DNA of 64,000 bases from Adiantum capillus-veneris (lineage: Eukaryota > Streptophyta > Polypodiopsida > Polypodiales > Pteridaceae): positions 73,567,410 to 73,631,409 of the forward strand of contig CM043960.1 of NCBI GenBank assembly GCA_014529385.2, in the 5' to 3' direction. The number at the start of each line of letters is the position of its first letter. Within the stretch, counting starts at the first letter, position 1. Positions 24,200 through 35,893 of the stretch are shown piece by piece. Both the position numbers and the translations under genes were made by a program. The notes under the pieces are model-generated. The model had not been told where the DNA came from. It made no database searches and worked only from the letters and a program-made list of their open reading frames with translations.

Positions 24200-25729
24200 T
24201 TGCTCCTAAGATCAGTCCTCAGTACATCTTTCTTGCTTTCTTCTTCACTGGATGATTTCAAAGATTCATCTTCACATATGTTTTGCACTTCCTCCTCGTC
24301 AACATTTTCTGGATCATTGTCACCTCTTCTCTTAAACATTTTGATCCTTTTTCCTACGATGGGAATCTTTACTTCTGTACCATCTAGTTCAAACAAGCTG
24401 TAAGTAGTATTTTCATGCACATGCTTTACAACATACGATCCAAACCATCTTTTTGAGAACTGACGCATGACAGTGTGCTGGTTATCAAGGCTACTATCAT
24501 ACACTAAAACCCAGTCACCTTTGTCAATTGCTTTGCTCCTGAGTCAATGTCGCTTATCAAAGTAGTCCTTGTTTTTCAACCTTGCATTTTTGAGTCATTC
24601 GTTTCAGCTTCAATGTCTCCAGGTCTTCTCTCTAGCTGCCTTATACGCAGTGCAAGGAGACCTTCCCTGCTAAGCCCCTCTTTCCAAGGTAGTACATTCC
24701 ATGTGGGAATTGTATCTTCAATCCGCATCACTGGCTTTTGACCATACATTAGCTCTGCAGGCATGTAGCCAGTTACTGAGCTATGTGTTGTACGTTTATC
24801 AGAACAATTACTGAACATGTGTTGTACGTTTATCAAAAAGCATATGGTAACAATTTTGGCCACTCACCAACTCTTCCTTCGCAAGCCTTGGTCAAAGCTT
24901 TAATGATAGGAGGATTCCCTCTTTCACTCTTTTCATTGCCTTCAAGGTTGTAAGATGTAGTAAGAGAGAGCTTGATTCCTAATCTAGAAAAGAACTCCCT
25001 TGCTTCTTCGGCATCCAAATCACCTCTATCTGCAGTGATCTTTCCCACACAACCATAACGGCAAATCACCTCATCAAGAAGGAATTTGCACACAGCTTCC
25101 GTGATTTTAGCTCTTAATGCTCTTCCTTCAACCTGATTAGTTAGGTCCTCTCATGCAAGAACCAAGTATCTCATCTGTCAAAGTCATAAAGGCATTGTGA
25201 CTAGATCCACAACCCATTTATAGTGCATGGCTAGTGGATATGTAGGGTGCAATCCATCACGATGTTGAACATTTGAATACATTTGACAAGTTACACATGA
25301 CTCTACAAACTAAGATACATCTTTATACATACCCTTCCACCAGTATTTTTCTTTCAACTTAGAGAAGGTTTCCTGTACACCCCTATGTACAGCCCATAGA
25401 CTCTCATGAAACTCTTGCATGAGGTTTACTTGAGTCTCTTTTTTACATATAACCCGTTCTGGTGTAGCACCCTTTTGTTTAGGATGCTTCCACAAGTAAC
25501 CATCCCTTAAAAAGTACCCATATGATTTCCTACGTATCCTCTTGAATTCTTGTTCAGACCAATCATCTTGTTTTGTTAGAGTACTCAAGTAGCTTCCAAT
25601 AGAAAGCCAATCACCTTCATAAAGATCTTTCAAGAACAATTCAAGTGAATTAGTCATGCAGACATTGTTACCTTTTACATGAGAGATAGAATAGAACTTT
25701 GTGCCTACATCATCTCCCTCATCAATCAT
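24142..25729 (-). pseudogene. gypsy 1 integrase, broken
   Basis: Minus-strand blocks from 25729 to 24142. First an H2C2-like zinc region (FHESLWAVHRGVQ, CVTCQ), then the catalytic core (WVVDLV, ADRGDLDAEEA, and NEKSERG with the likely catalytic glutamate), then a post-core region starting WADRTTHSSVTGYMP and a C-terminal module (RWFGSYVVKH) in the position of the GPY/F domain. A Ser/Glu-rich acidic tail runs into the 3' LTR. Frame breaks lie near 25.3, 25.1, 24.84 and 24.55 kb. The gene would insert element cDNA into chromosomes; it is not intact. Confidence 0.88.
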
Positions 25730-27223
25730 TTGTGACTCATCTTCATACCTTGCCCTTGATAGAATATCTGCCGATGTATTGTCTTTACCTGCAATGCGCT
25801 TAAACTCGGGATTTAAGGACTTAATGTAGGCAATCTACCGCAACATAGCAATGTCTGGCATTGAGAAGCTTGTAATCATCCCAAGAAGTGGTAGAAAATC
25901 TGTTTCTACAACCACACATGCACCAATTAGGTACTCTTTCCCACTTTTCAAGGCTGTAACCATACCCCATAACTCTCTCTTTATCTGTGGATAGTTTCTT
26001 TGGCGAGCACTTAGTACCTTTGCTCCAAATCTTACCACATACCTGTGTCCTTCTTTGTCATCTTTCCCTATTGCCCATCCAATCCCTGTAGGACTAGTGT
26101 CTATTGTCACAATTACTAGCCTTTGACACTCATAGTCTACCTTTCTCAAAGCCGTTGCTGACTGGAGCAACTCCTTTATCTTTTTCATGGATTTTACATG
26201 TGCTTCTGTCCATTTAAACTTTTGATTCTTTCTAAGCAACTGATAAAGAGGATCAACTACATGTGCATAATGTGGAATCCAAATAACATAGAAGACACAT
26301 GCTCCTAGAAACCTTCTAACCTCAGTGATGCTAGTGCACGTTTCTTTCATTCTTTGGATGGCATCTACCTTTGTTGGACAAAGTTTCCTACCATATGGCC
26401 CGCACATGTGCCCCACAATGAGCACTTCATTGACACCAAACATAGACTTTTTCCCTGACAATGTAAGATTCACTTCTTCCAACCTAGAAAAATTTTTATC
26501 ACAATCATTTATGTGATTTACCACAAACCTGCGACATCCCTTGAGATCCAAAGCTTCATCTTTGTCACTTTCTTCACATCCTTTGATAGGCAAATCATCA
26601 ATGAAAGGCATTGTGATTTGAGGAATAAAGTCACGTAAGACCTTATTCATCCCATTCATCATATGTGCAACCGAGTTGGTTGCTCCCTGTGGCAAGGTAC
26701 ACATCCTTACCAAACCCAAAGGTGTCATTATGGTTGTCAAGTCTCTGCTTTCGATTGCAAGCTGAAATTGATCATACCCTGAGTAGAGATCCCCCATTGA
26801 TTAGATTTCCCTCCCTACAAACGCCTCTGTAAACTCATCCACAATTAGACCTGTACCTACATTTCTAACTGTCACCTTGTTCACTGGTTGCATATATTGG
26901 ATGAAGCGTAGAGAACCATTCTTCTTTGGAACTGTGAACCACATGTTTGAGTATGGAGCACAAGAAGGCTCCAAGATTCCCATTTTGATTTTCTCATTCA
27001 GTAGCTCTATTAACTTTGGCAAATGAACCTTTGGAACCGGAATAGGCCGCAAATTCCAAGGCACATGAGGTATTGTGAAAATTACCATAGGAGCTACAAT
27101 AGAAGGATCAACACATCCTATCTCATGTGGCTCAAATGCAAAATCCTTACCATGATTTGAAAGCATTTCTTTGAAGCACTTTGTCTCCTCCTGTGTTAGA
27201 AACTCCTCGCAACCAATCTGCAA
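25730..27223 (-). pseudogene. gypsy 1 reverse transcriptase and RNase H
   Basis: One minus frame with two visible stops. RT starts about 27.1 kb (IPVPKVHLPKLIELLNEK, VPKKNGSLRF), passes a TAA near 26800, then SGYDQFQLAIESRDLTT, the LPQGATNSVA box and the catalytic FIDD at residues about 65-68 of the second block. RNase H follows: TIDTSPTGIG (D), RELWGMV (E), VETDFLPLLGM (D). A TAG at about 25835 replaces a Trp codon that is intact in the related copy at 55.6-56.5 kb. FIDD is complete, so damage is by nonsense rather than active-site loss. Confidence 0.92.
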
Positions 27224-27331
27224 CTCTTGAAAAGACTACTTTGTGAAGGTATGCCCAATCTTTTTAGGATTCCTCAAACTTGGTTGTAAAGAAGCCTTGT
27301 CAATCTTTTCCCTGTTGTTGGGTGGTAAGGG

Positions 27332-28281
27332 TTAAGCTACTGGTTTCACCTTCTTTGCTACACTCTTGTATTTAGTTGCAACATGGACTTTTGGGCCAAC
27401 TGTTTGGTTTTCTTTAAAGGCTTCTATTACTTGATACATTTCCATAGAGAAAACTTCCACAACTTCATTCTCAAGATGCAAACTAGACCCCATTATAGAA
27501 TCAAGCTCACCCATAATATCTACAAAAGAAACTTGTTCACACAAACCCAAAAAAATTTCAGTAGGCTCTAGCAATCCACTCTTTTTCATGCCTATTTGTA
27601 CATTATGCACATATTGCCTCTCACATCTCTTCAAATCTTCAAGTTTTGTAAAACATACTGATCCATTCCTTGTTACCAAGGAGCCCGTTGAAAAATTTTC
27701 ACCTATTTTGGATCATGCGAGACCCTTTTTCTTTCTGTACCACTGCAATCTCGCTTTACAATCGTACTTGGCCAAAACCCATCAATTCTCTATGATCATG
27801 AAACTCTTTGCTCACCTTTGGTAGAGGATGTTCTCTGAGGTTGTCACAATTTCTTTCATGGTTAACACAAACTGTGAGAAATTGGATAGCTTGTTTACCA
27901 TCTTTTCTATGTATCCTAGCATATGTTGAACCATCATCCATTACCTTTGTTTCCATTCAAACTCCCACAGTGTAGGGTTGTCCAAGGATGAGATGATATG
28001 AAGATGTATCCTGTACAAAGAAGTTTTGGTCAATCTTTACATCACCTATTGTCACCTTCACACCTAGACATGCTGCATACAATTCACCGGATGAATTGTT
28101 TGCCACTTTCACCATCCAACCATTATCTGTGTCCATCGGCCATTTGCACTTGTTGTAGAGACTCTTTGACATTATGTTTATTTCTGAACCATGGTGAACC
28201 ATGGTCAATCAAGGCAATAAATGGCTCTTCAAGGTCACCTACCTTGACCAAAGTTTCTGTAGTAGCCCTTGCCCAGTGACA
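27332..28281 (-). pseudogene. gypsy 1 protease region, frameshifted
   Basis: The protease reads IDHGSEINIMSKSLY and later LILGQPY, the usual pair of active-site and C-terminal ILG motifs; DHG replaces the common DSG or DTG. A 10-bp tandem duplication (28186-28205) lies exactly at the active site and shifts the frame. Downstream frames (27956-27756 and 27679-27332) are the linker to reverse transcriptase and contain no further domain I recognise. Confidence 0.85.
28186..28205 (-). repeat. 10-bp tandem duplication in the protease active site
   Basis: GAACCATGGT occurs twice in a row on the plus strand. Removing one copy joins the upstream frame (GDLEEPFIALID) to the downstream frame (HGSEINIM). 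Confidence 0.85.
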
Positions 28282-30147
28282 TCATGAATAGTAGCTCCTA
28301 GGAATATCTTCAACTTCTTCATCATCATTTGAGAAATGCACTTGCTTCACTCTCCCTCTAGATTGGTAGCATCCTACCACAGCTCCATCCTCCTCCTTAT
28401 TTTGAAATTGCATCCCTTGTGTCTTCAAGGTTTCTCCGTCGTCAACCTGTGGATGAGCAACCTCAGCAAGAGTTTGCCTCTTTCTCTTGATGATGTCAAT
28501 GATCTCCTCGTGGAATTCACGCTTTGCAATGCCAATAACTTCTCCCAAAGTAAACTCAATCTTGCTATTCAAGATCCTTTTCTCCAAGACTTTATTTAAA
28601 TCTGTAGCAACCTCAATATTAGATTCTAGTTTATAAGTTGGGCCTTTTGTCTTACCTTTTGTTGGCTCTTTCTTCTTTCCTGTTGTAGAATCCTCCATGA
28701 GTACTTCAGGTGGAGATGCTCCTTGTGTTGAGGGTGTTTGAGAAGGAATTGAGTCGCTTCTTCCCCCACTTCTAGAAGCTCTTTTTGATGGTCCTTCATC
28801 AGCATTCTCACGTCTGCGCTTCTCTTCAACAATTGTCTCATTTTGTTGGCATTTTGTAATGTAGGCATGCACTGACAATGAGTCCACTGGATCATTCCAT
28901 CCTGTTTCTAGACGTATGCAATCACCTGCTTCATGTAGAATGTCTTTTGTAAGCTTTCCCTTTTTAGCTAATTGCATGACATTTGGCCAAATTTGACCAT
29001 GATGGTCACTCACCTCTTCATCACAAAAATGATCAATTTTTACTCCCTAAGTAGCTGCCTCAACTGAAGAGGTGGCATGCTTAGTTGCCATATCTTCAAC
29101 TAAGGTTTGCATTTCCCCCTTCCCAAAGTTAGTTCTCAAGGGTAGATCTGTCTCTCTTACGTGGATTTTACCATCCTTAAAAAAGACAACATCTTTTGAC
29201 AAAGCATCACTGAAATCATCACAATCCCTTCTTACATAGTCTGTACTATCACCTTAAATACATCTATTAACAAACCCTTCTTTGGGCTGTTGTCTTTTCC
29301 TAGAAAGTGGCCCTGACGGTTGGCCTTTTTCTTCAAGCTTTGCAAGCTTCACCTTCAAGTCACGCATTCCCTTCACAAGCTCATCTAGCATGGACTCATC
29401 AAACTTAGGAGCGATAAAAGTAGGCTTTACCATTTTGTCAGGAGTTGAGGTGGAAGTACTTGTAGTGTTTACTACCATCTTGTCCCTTTGTCTTTGTCAT
29501 TTGGCAAGCAGTGATACAGCACCTTCAACCTCATTCCAGTCGGTCTTTAGTCCTTGCTCAGCATCTTTATCTTCAAGAAGAAGCTCCAAATTTTCTTGAA
29601 ACTCTTTACCTGCGGCTTGTAAGAAAAGATCTGTCTTATCTGCATCTAGTGTGGCCCTTTCTGTCCTGGTGAGTTGTGCATAGCGCCGCTCAAATTCCCT
29701 AAGTAGCTCTGTTATTGATAGTCCTTGCTTTGGCTTGACTACCCATTCTAAGAATGTCCTTTTGGTCACTCTCTCCGAGTACTCCATGAAATATTCCTCC
29801 TTTAAAGCTACTTTGAGTTCTTCCCAATTTCTCCCATGCCCATCTTTAATTGCCCTAACATGCTCCCTAATTTCTGGAGTAACAACTAGCTCAAATCTTG
29901 GAATCATCTCACCTTCTGACACGCGATGCAGCTCCATCTCCTTCACATACTCACGTAAGTACTTGTTTACATCTTTTCCATTGAATTGATCCATTCTATT
30001 GACGACCGCTTGTATGGAATTCGTTGTTGCTGAAATCTCCCTTCTTTCAGTGGCATGTTGTTGTTGTATGAACATTGCAAATTCTTGAAACATTTGCATT
30101 GTTGTTGGGTCAAAATGCATACCCTGTTGCTCAACATGATCACCCAT
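28282..30147 (-). pseudogene. gypsy 1 Gag and charged linker
   Basis: Starts at ATG 30147 (MGDHVEQQGMHFDP). Residues about 45-200 form the Gag-like core (FNGKDVNKYLREYVKEM, FLEWVVKPKQGLS). In-frame stops at about 29497, 29254 and 29050 interrupt one frame that continues to 28282. The distal part is rich in Lys, Glu and Ser and contains an EFTLGEVIGIAKREFHEEI segment resembling a domain between Gag and protease of fungal Ty3 elements. I see no CCHC knuckle. Confidence 0.82.
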
Positions 30148-30180
30148 GGTTAACCACAAACTCTCACCCTCGCAGTTTCA

Positions 30181-30194
30181 CGTCGGTTTCACCA
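30181..30194 (-). promoter_or_regulatory. candidate primer binding site, gypsy 1
   Basis: TGGTGAAACCGACG on the minus strand starts six bases inside the 5' LTR. It has the TGG start expected of tRNA priming, but I cannot assign the tRNA. Confidence 0.55.
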
Positions 30195-30200
30195 AATATA

Positions 30201-31665
30201 TGTCGAGAAATTTGCGGTCTTGCCAGGAAAGCACCGGGCTTTGGGCTGTGAGAGTTTGTGAGAGAACTCCAAAACTATATGAAGGAGTTAAACCATAGAT
30301 GCCATGAATACTAGGGCTTGAAAAGAAGTGCAATCAAAGAAGCCCCACTCTTTCTCTCTTGCACTCACACACACAAAGAAAGAACACAAAAGAGAGTGTC
30401 AAAACAACACAAAGATGAAAACATGAAGGCTATGGCCATATCGTATCATGGGTAATATGAAAGGGTTAATAGATGAGTTAATGGCATTCAATCTTGGCTG
30501 ACCAAATAGGCTACGAATTGCTCTATGGAATTATAGTTTTGTGCTTACCATAATATATATATTTTGTCTAGTGATTGGGATTAATTGTGTGTACAATTCC
30601 TCTTGGTTCATAGCAAGATAACTACGCTTACGTCAAAAGAAAAGTTATAGTGTATTTTACGGCTAATCCATACGTTAATTCTAATAGATCGTACAGAGTG
30701 AAAGTGATAGAAATTATCATTTTGTGGATTATTCATCTAGGATAACTCTAGTATGTGTAAAATGTAGATATGAGAGAAGACAAGGGAAGAGAAGAGAAGA
30801 GAGTTTCCCTCCCAAACCCTATTCTTGCCCGTAGGCAATAAGGATACTGCGGGGAGAGATGTACCTGTAGCAAGGAGAACCTAAAATTTTTAGAGAGGAT
30901 GAATTACTAAGAGTGAGAGAGATAGGTTTGGTTAAGGAGATGAGATTAGATATATATATATGTTGGATTAGAGATGAAAAAGAAAACAACAAGAAATCAA
31001 GAAAACATCAATGTAGATAGAACACATCTTACTTGACAAACCCTTCGGCACCCATTATTGATGGAGAGAGAAGAAGAGGGGAGAATTCAACTTTGATTGA
31101 TATGCCTAGTCCACAACCCTTTTTTATTAGAGTTGATCTTCCAAGGATAGCATGCAAGAATGGCTAGTCTTCCTCTAGGAGAAAGTGCAGGCTTAGGCTT
31201 ATGTTAATGGCTAAGTACAATTTGGCATTACTACTCACTCCCTCATGAATTCCTTTCATCAATGGATTGAATGCTTGAGTGGTTTTCAAGGAAGAAGAGG
31301 TCCCCTTTTATAGGTGAAGGGAACCCCCAAGGGTTTACACAAGAAGAGAGGAGCCAGTGTGAACAGAAACTGGAAAAGTTGAAAATGAGATGTCCCTGCA
31401 TGATGTGGGCAGACTGGGGTCCAGTATTTTGATCATATCTCCTCAACTGTGTCTCCAAATAAAAAAGTAAAAATATGGGCAAAAACTTCAGCTCATTACC
31501 TACAACTGTTTTCTTATATGAATTTTCCAATTCGGATTGGAACCTTGTGTAAAAAAATCATCGAAATAGGGTACAGTTTTGGCAGCAAAAGTCTTCTTGT
31601 GGTCCCCTTAGCCTATACTTTTATTTGATTCCAATGGACACCTCATGCCATATGAAATCATGACA
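30201..31665 (-). repeat. 5' LTR of gypsy element 1
   Basis: 1465 bp, begins TGTCGAG like the left copy and shares it end to end with indels. A TATAAAAG box on the minus strand lies at 31305-31312. Confidence 0.93.
31305..31312 (-). promoter_or_regulatory. TATA box candidate in the gypsy 1 5' LTR
   Basis: TATAAAAG on the minus strand, conserved between both LTRs. As this is the 5' LTR it is the copy that would drive element RNA. Confidence 0.6.
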
Positions 31666-32600
31666 TTGCTCCTTGACAAAGTTTTGTAATCATGCTTGCA
31701 ATAATGCATTAAAATAAGTGTATCTTTTAAATATGCCACCTAGTGTCTCACTAGGATTTGATTCCCTCCTAGTAGCTATTTAAAAAGAAATATAAGAAAA
31801 ATATGAAAAATACATAGAATATATATAGATTGGAAATTACCCTAGATATAGGATCTAAATAGGGGGTGAGATAATAATGAGATGGTAGAAAGAAAGAATC
31901 AATGCTTTTGGCCCCAAGTTAAAGAGGCGGAGCTATTGACGCTTTTCCCATAGTACTTTTCTATGGTAAAATAAGAATACGTTACCCATGAGATAAATAA
32001 TAGGATGAGATAGAAAGCTTATTGTTATACTTACATATGCATATGTACATTATAGGAAATATAATTATGTATCTAAAAAGTTACAAGATAGATCTTGTAG
32101 CATGTGTTCCCACTCTATACGTATCACAGCACGACACCGCGCTCCTCTGTTGAGAATGGAGCTTTGGAAATTATGGGCTTCATGCTCTTTAAGTATTTAG
32201 GTATATCATGCAAGGCCATTTTTCTACCTCTCCATTTCCTAGTCTTCTTAACCATTGGTGGTCGGGGAGGAGGCCTAGGTTTCCATTTACATGCAAGGTC
32301 ATTGTTCTTGTACCATTTTCTTCACTCGTCTAGGGTTGTCTATTCCTCTATGGTTCTAGCTATAATATACTTTCTCTTTTGAACTTTCTTTGTCCTATTC
32401 ACCAAGGATCTAGTCTTGCATGCCCTCTCAATAAGCAGTCTAGTCATCTAAAAAAATGGGGTCAATTGGAAAAATAAAGACAGTCAATGGGTTGTGGTGG
32501 CAAGATATGTACCAAAAAATCACATGTGATGGGTTTGGTGCTTATTGGGGAGAATTAAGGATAGTTAGTGCACCATGGGGTAAGTTTGTCCTATTTGATG
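31666..32600. other. no supported gene
   Basis: AT-rich DNA. A 92-codon plus frame at 32104 has no recognisable motif. Confidence 0.45.
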
Positions 32601-32601
32601 T

Positions 32602-32788
32602 ACTTTTGGGGCCATAAAGAGGAATTTTTTCCATGTGAGGCCATGTTCTTGGGGCATTTTTTGGGATCCTCAAGACTCACAATCCCGCTTAGACGATTTT
32701 TTGGTGCATTTGTTACCCAATTTGACCAAGTTTTCCCCGAAAACATGGCCTCACTCCGAAAATTCCTCTTTATAGCCCCAAAAAAGTA
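32602..32788. repeat. foldback repeat, arms about 53 bp
   Basis: The left arm 32602-32654 (starts ACTTTTGGGGCCATAAAGAG) is inverted at 32735-32788 with a handful of mismatches, leaving an 80-bp loop. Weaker symmetry may continue outward. This has the form of a foldback MITE, but no target duplication was found. The overlapping open frames on both strands are by-products of the symmetry. 32790-33101 shows nothing. Confidence 0.75.
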
Positions 32789-33101
32789 GCATGCAACTTG
32801 ATCATGTTTCAAAAACATCCCCATACTTTGATGGACCAAACAATCCCCAATGCAACACATGCCACCCACCAACCACCGGCCATGTATCTACAGGGCATTT
32901 TTCAGCCAACCATCCGACCAAGATATTCCTATGAAAAGAGAATATCCTATCAAACCACGGTCAAAGCTTGAGATTGAGGATTGTTTTTGGTTTTTTGATG
33001 AGTGATTTTTTTCAAGCACAATGGCTTCTGTTTAGGATGGATACATTACAATGTGATTTTTAAGAATAATAATTACAAGAGTAAATCAAGCTTCATACTT
33101 G

Positions 33102-33690
33102 TGTTGGAATTAGGGTTGCACGAAAACACACACAGCTTGGAGAAGACGAAGAAATCTCAAGGCACACAACAGAGAGTATATTACTTACTATGAAATGGAA
33201 AGATAATTTAGCCCTAGAGTAAACCTCCTCGTGAGGAAAAAAAATCCCTCGCGATCCTCAGTGTGTTTACACACATCACTACCACATGTATATGGTAACA
33301 AATCCCCCCTCGGAGTGATGCAGTGAACAAGAGCTGGCGCATGGAGTATAGGGAAGTGCCATGCCCTGAGGACATGATCAGCCCACAAAGGGGAGTAAGA
33401 CCAAAGCTTTGCGGAAAGCTTTGAGCTTCTCATGAGACAATGTATTTGTGAAAAGATCTGCAAGGTTGTGCTGTGTTGGCATGTAAGTCAAGATGATCTC
33501 TCCTGCTGTGAGGCTCTCCTTGACATAGTGGTAATGCACCTCACTATGCTTTGTGCGAGCATGAAAAACTGGGTTCCTCGCAACTACCAATGCGCTTTGA
33601 ATATCAATGTAGATAGTGTTGGTAGTGTCCTATACAACACCCAAATCCACCATAACAAGTTTGAGCCATACACACTCAATCGTTTTCAAG
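33102..33690 (-). mobile_element. truncated copia fragment: 3' LTR plus RNase H end
   Basis: Same family as the 4.2-11 kb element. LTR 33102-33300 (TGTTGG...GTAACA, with an internal deletion of about 29 bp compared with 4247-4474), then a polypurine tract, then minus-strand RNase H sequence (VFHARTKHSEVHYHYVKE, TQHNLADLFTNTL) to about 33690, where homology ends. The rest of the element is missing, so no target duplication can be expected. Confidence 0.92.
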
Positions 33691-33790
33691 AAGTACGCAG
33701 TGCGACTAGGAAAGTGCGAGTTCTACCATTGCCCAATCAAGCATGAGAGAGCATACAAGAACCCGAGCGAATATCTATGATGGTGTTCTT

Positions 33791-34770
33791 GTCAATGCAT
33801 ATGGCCTAACAAGAAAACTATGCAAAACATAATATTAGTTTCTTAAAAAAATGGATATAGTTTCCTTGGTATATGCAATAAAAACCAATAGCCATTTAAG
33901 ACACCACACATGAGCATTTGAAACTATAACCAAATTGTTCCAAAGAGTAAATACTTCTCATCCAGGACTCAAAACGTTAGAACATCAACTCAAAATTTTC
34001 CATCAAAACATGACAAGAACCATATGAAAATAACAAGACATGAATTTCAATTCTAACATCAATGCTACAAATTTCTCAATTCTTATGATTAGTTACATTC
34101 ATTGTCGATGTAGACTTTCCCCCTCCAAGGCATTGTCAATGCATATGACCTAACAAGAAAACAAAGAAAAACATAATACTAGTTTTTGAAAACAAATGGA
34201 CAGAACTTCCTTTATACAAGGATCAATATTTCAAAGAAAACCCATTAGCCATTTAAGGCAGCTCACAGGAGGATTTGAAATTGAAATTCCAACCAAATTG
34301 TTCCAAAGAGTGAGTACTTCTCATCCACGACTCAAAACATTGGAACATCAACTCAAACGTTTCCATCAAAACATAACAAGAACTATATGAAAATAACAAG
34401 ACATGAATTTTAATTCTAACATCAATGCTACAAATTTCTCAATTCTTATGATTAGTCACATTCATTATCGATGTAGACTTTCCCCCTCCAAGGCATTGTC
34501 AATGCATATGACCTAACAAGAAAACAAAGAAAAACATAATACTAAGTTTTGGAAAAAAATGGACAAAGCTTCCTTTGTACATGGATCAATATTTCAAAAC
34601 AAACCCATTAGCCATCTAAGGCATCTCATAGGAGGATTTAAAATTCTAACCAAATTGTTCCAAAGAGTGAATCCATGAAAATCGACTCAAAAGTTTCCAT
34701 CAAAACATGATGAGAACCATATGCTACAAATCCCTCAATTCTCACACTCATCGTCGATGTAGACATTCCA
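33791..34770. repeat. three tandem units of about 345-363 bp
   Basis: Units start at 33791, 34135 and 34498 with GTCAATGCATATG then CCTAACAAGAAAAC and end near GTAGACTTTCCCCCTCC. The third is truncated and more diverged. They lie just beyond the 3' end of the methyltransferase-like gene. They may be duplicated downstream exons or untranslated sequence of that gene, or an unrelated satellite-like array. Confidence 0.85.
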
Positions 34771-35198
34771 TCTCCGAAGTGTCTCACAGATTTCAAAATC
34801 CTATCACATGTCCACTTCCATGCTCCAAGCCATCTCCTCTTCATAGATGGGCATGGAACTTCCAACTAACAAGAAAATGCATCATCAAGGAAAAATACTA
34901 AACAATACATAGAAGCAATATCCATAAACACTAAATACCAATGTTGACATCAAAAGGATACAAAAAACATAAGCAATGTCAATGGCATAATATGACGTGG
35001 GACTCACTATTCATCAAAGGGATTGACATGCAATGGCATATCTCCCTCATCATCAATATCTAAGGAGGTGGAGGGGTCCTCTCTGCTCCGCTTTCTACGA
35101 CGGAGAAATGGTAGCACATATCCTGAAATCAATGGCTCATCAATGTCGAGTGCAACACATGTCCTTCCTGATCCCACACAAGCCGCCACTGCAGGGGC

Positions 35199-35216
35199 TG
35201 TACCACATCCAAGCTC
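35199..35216 (-). other. ELGCGT, methyltransferase motif I (SAM binding)
   Basis: Glycine-rich loop followed by a helix and GRTCVALDID, whose acidic end would contact the SAM ribose. Its position after motif IV makes this a permuted methyltransferase. Confidence 0.7.
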
Positions 35217-35878
35217 CAAGCAAATACCTTTGCGCCGACAAAGGAGCTCCACAAAGCATGCAAACAAAAAAATGGCTTAGCTGCAATCCACCTCGCAATG
35301 GCTGGCCTGAAGATGATCTGGCTTGAGAGAGCTCCGGAACATGATGCATCATAAAATAATCCGATGACTGCATACAAAGGCGAGAAAGTAGAACAGAGCT
35401 CTCTGCTACGAAGCACGACAGACGCATACCTACTCGATGAACCATAAATAGCATAGAGAAAAGACATTGTAACAAAAGAGGCACGATTAGAGAAAGAAAC
35501 AACATAAATCATTGGAGTATTAATACAAAACAAGTGTATCACCTCAATGGGACCGCCAAAACTCTCAAAATGACCATAGGCTCCATGATGGATTACTACA
35601 ATATGTCGATGAACAACCATCTCTATAGCACGACAAAACCTCTCCACCCACCCAATGGCCTCTCTTGTTCAAAGTATCATTTATTATGAACACTTATAAT
35701 GATTATTACTATCTTATGGCATGATAATAAACAAAAGGATCTCACTTGTCATAGACACCATGATTAGAAGCAAGCTTGAATTTGCTAGCGTTGAGAATGC
35801 CAAATGAATTGATATACGTACATGATCCTCACTGCAAATGTCCCAGTGAGGTAGAGTAGAGGAGCCTACTAGGGACCC

Positions 35879-35893
35879 ACCAAAGGGGAGATC
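35879..35893 (-). other. DLPFG, methyltransferase motif IV
   Basis: Catalytic motif (D/N/S)-x-P-(Y/F/W) of amino-methyltransferases, preceded by the hydrophobic strand ADFIFL. The second position is Leu rather than Pro, which could affect activity. Confidence 0.65.

Larger units (their letters stand above)
22666..31665 (-). mobile_element. Ty3/gypsy LTR retrotransposon with fungal-like pol, complete but mutated
   Basis: About 9.0 kb on the minus strand with 1.5-kb LTRs (TGTC...GACA). Gene order is gag, a charged linker, protease, reverse transcriptase, RNase H, integrase, the Ty3 order. Several motifs (FIDDLPIKG in RT, the RNase H TIDTSPTGIGW box, WADRTTHSS after integrase) resemble, from memory, elements common in basidiomycete fungi rather than the usual plant Tat, Athila or chromovirus clades. 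No chromodomain seen. Stops and one 10-bp duplication interrupt it. I found no clear target duplication, so the outer borders are good to a few bases. Confidence 0.93.

Noticed and set aside
32568..32872. Opposed open frames of 73 and 93 codons
   Set aside because: They are by-products of the foldback repeat symmetry.
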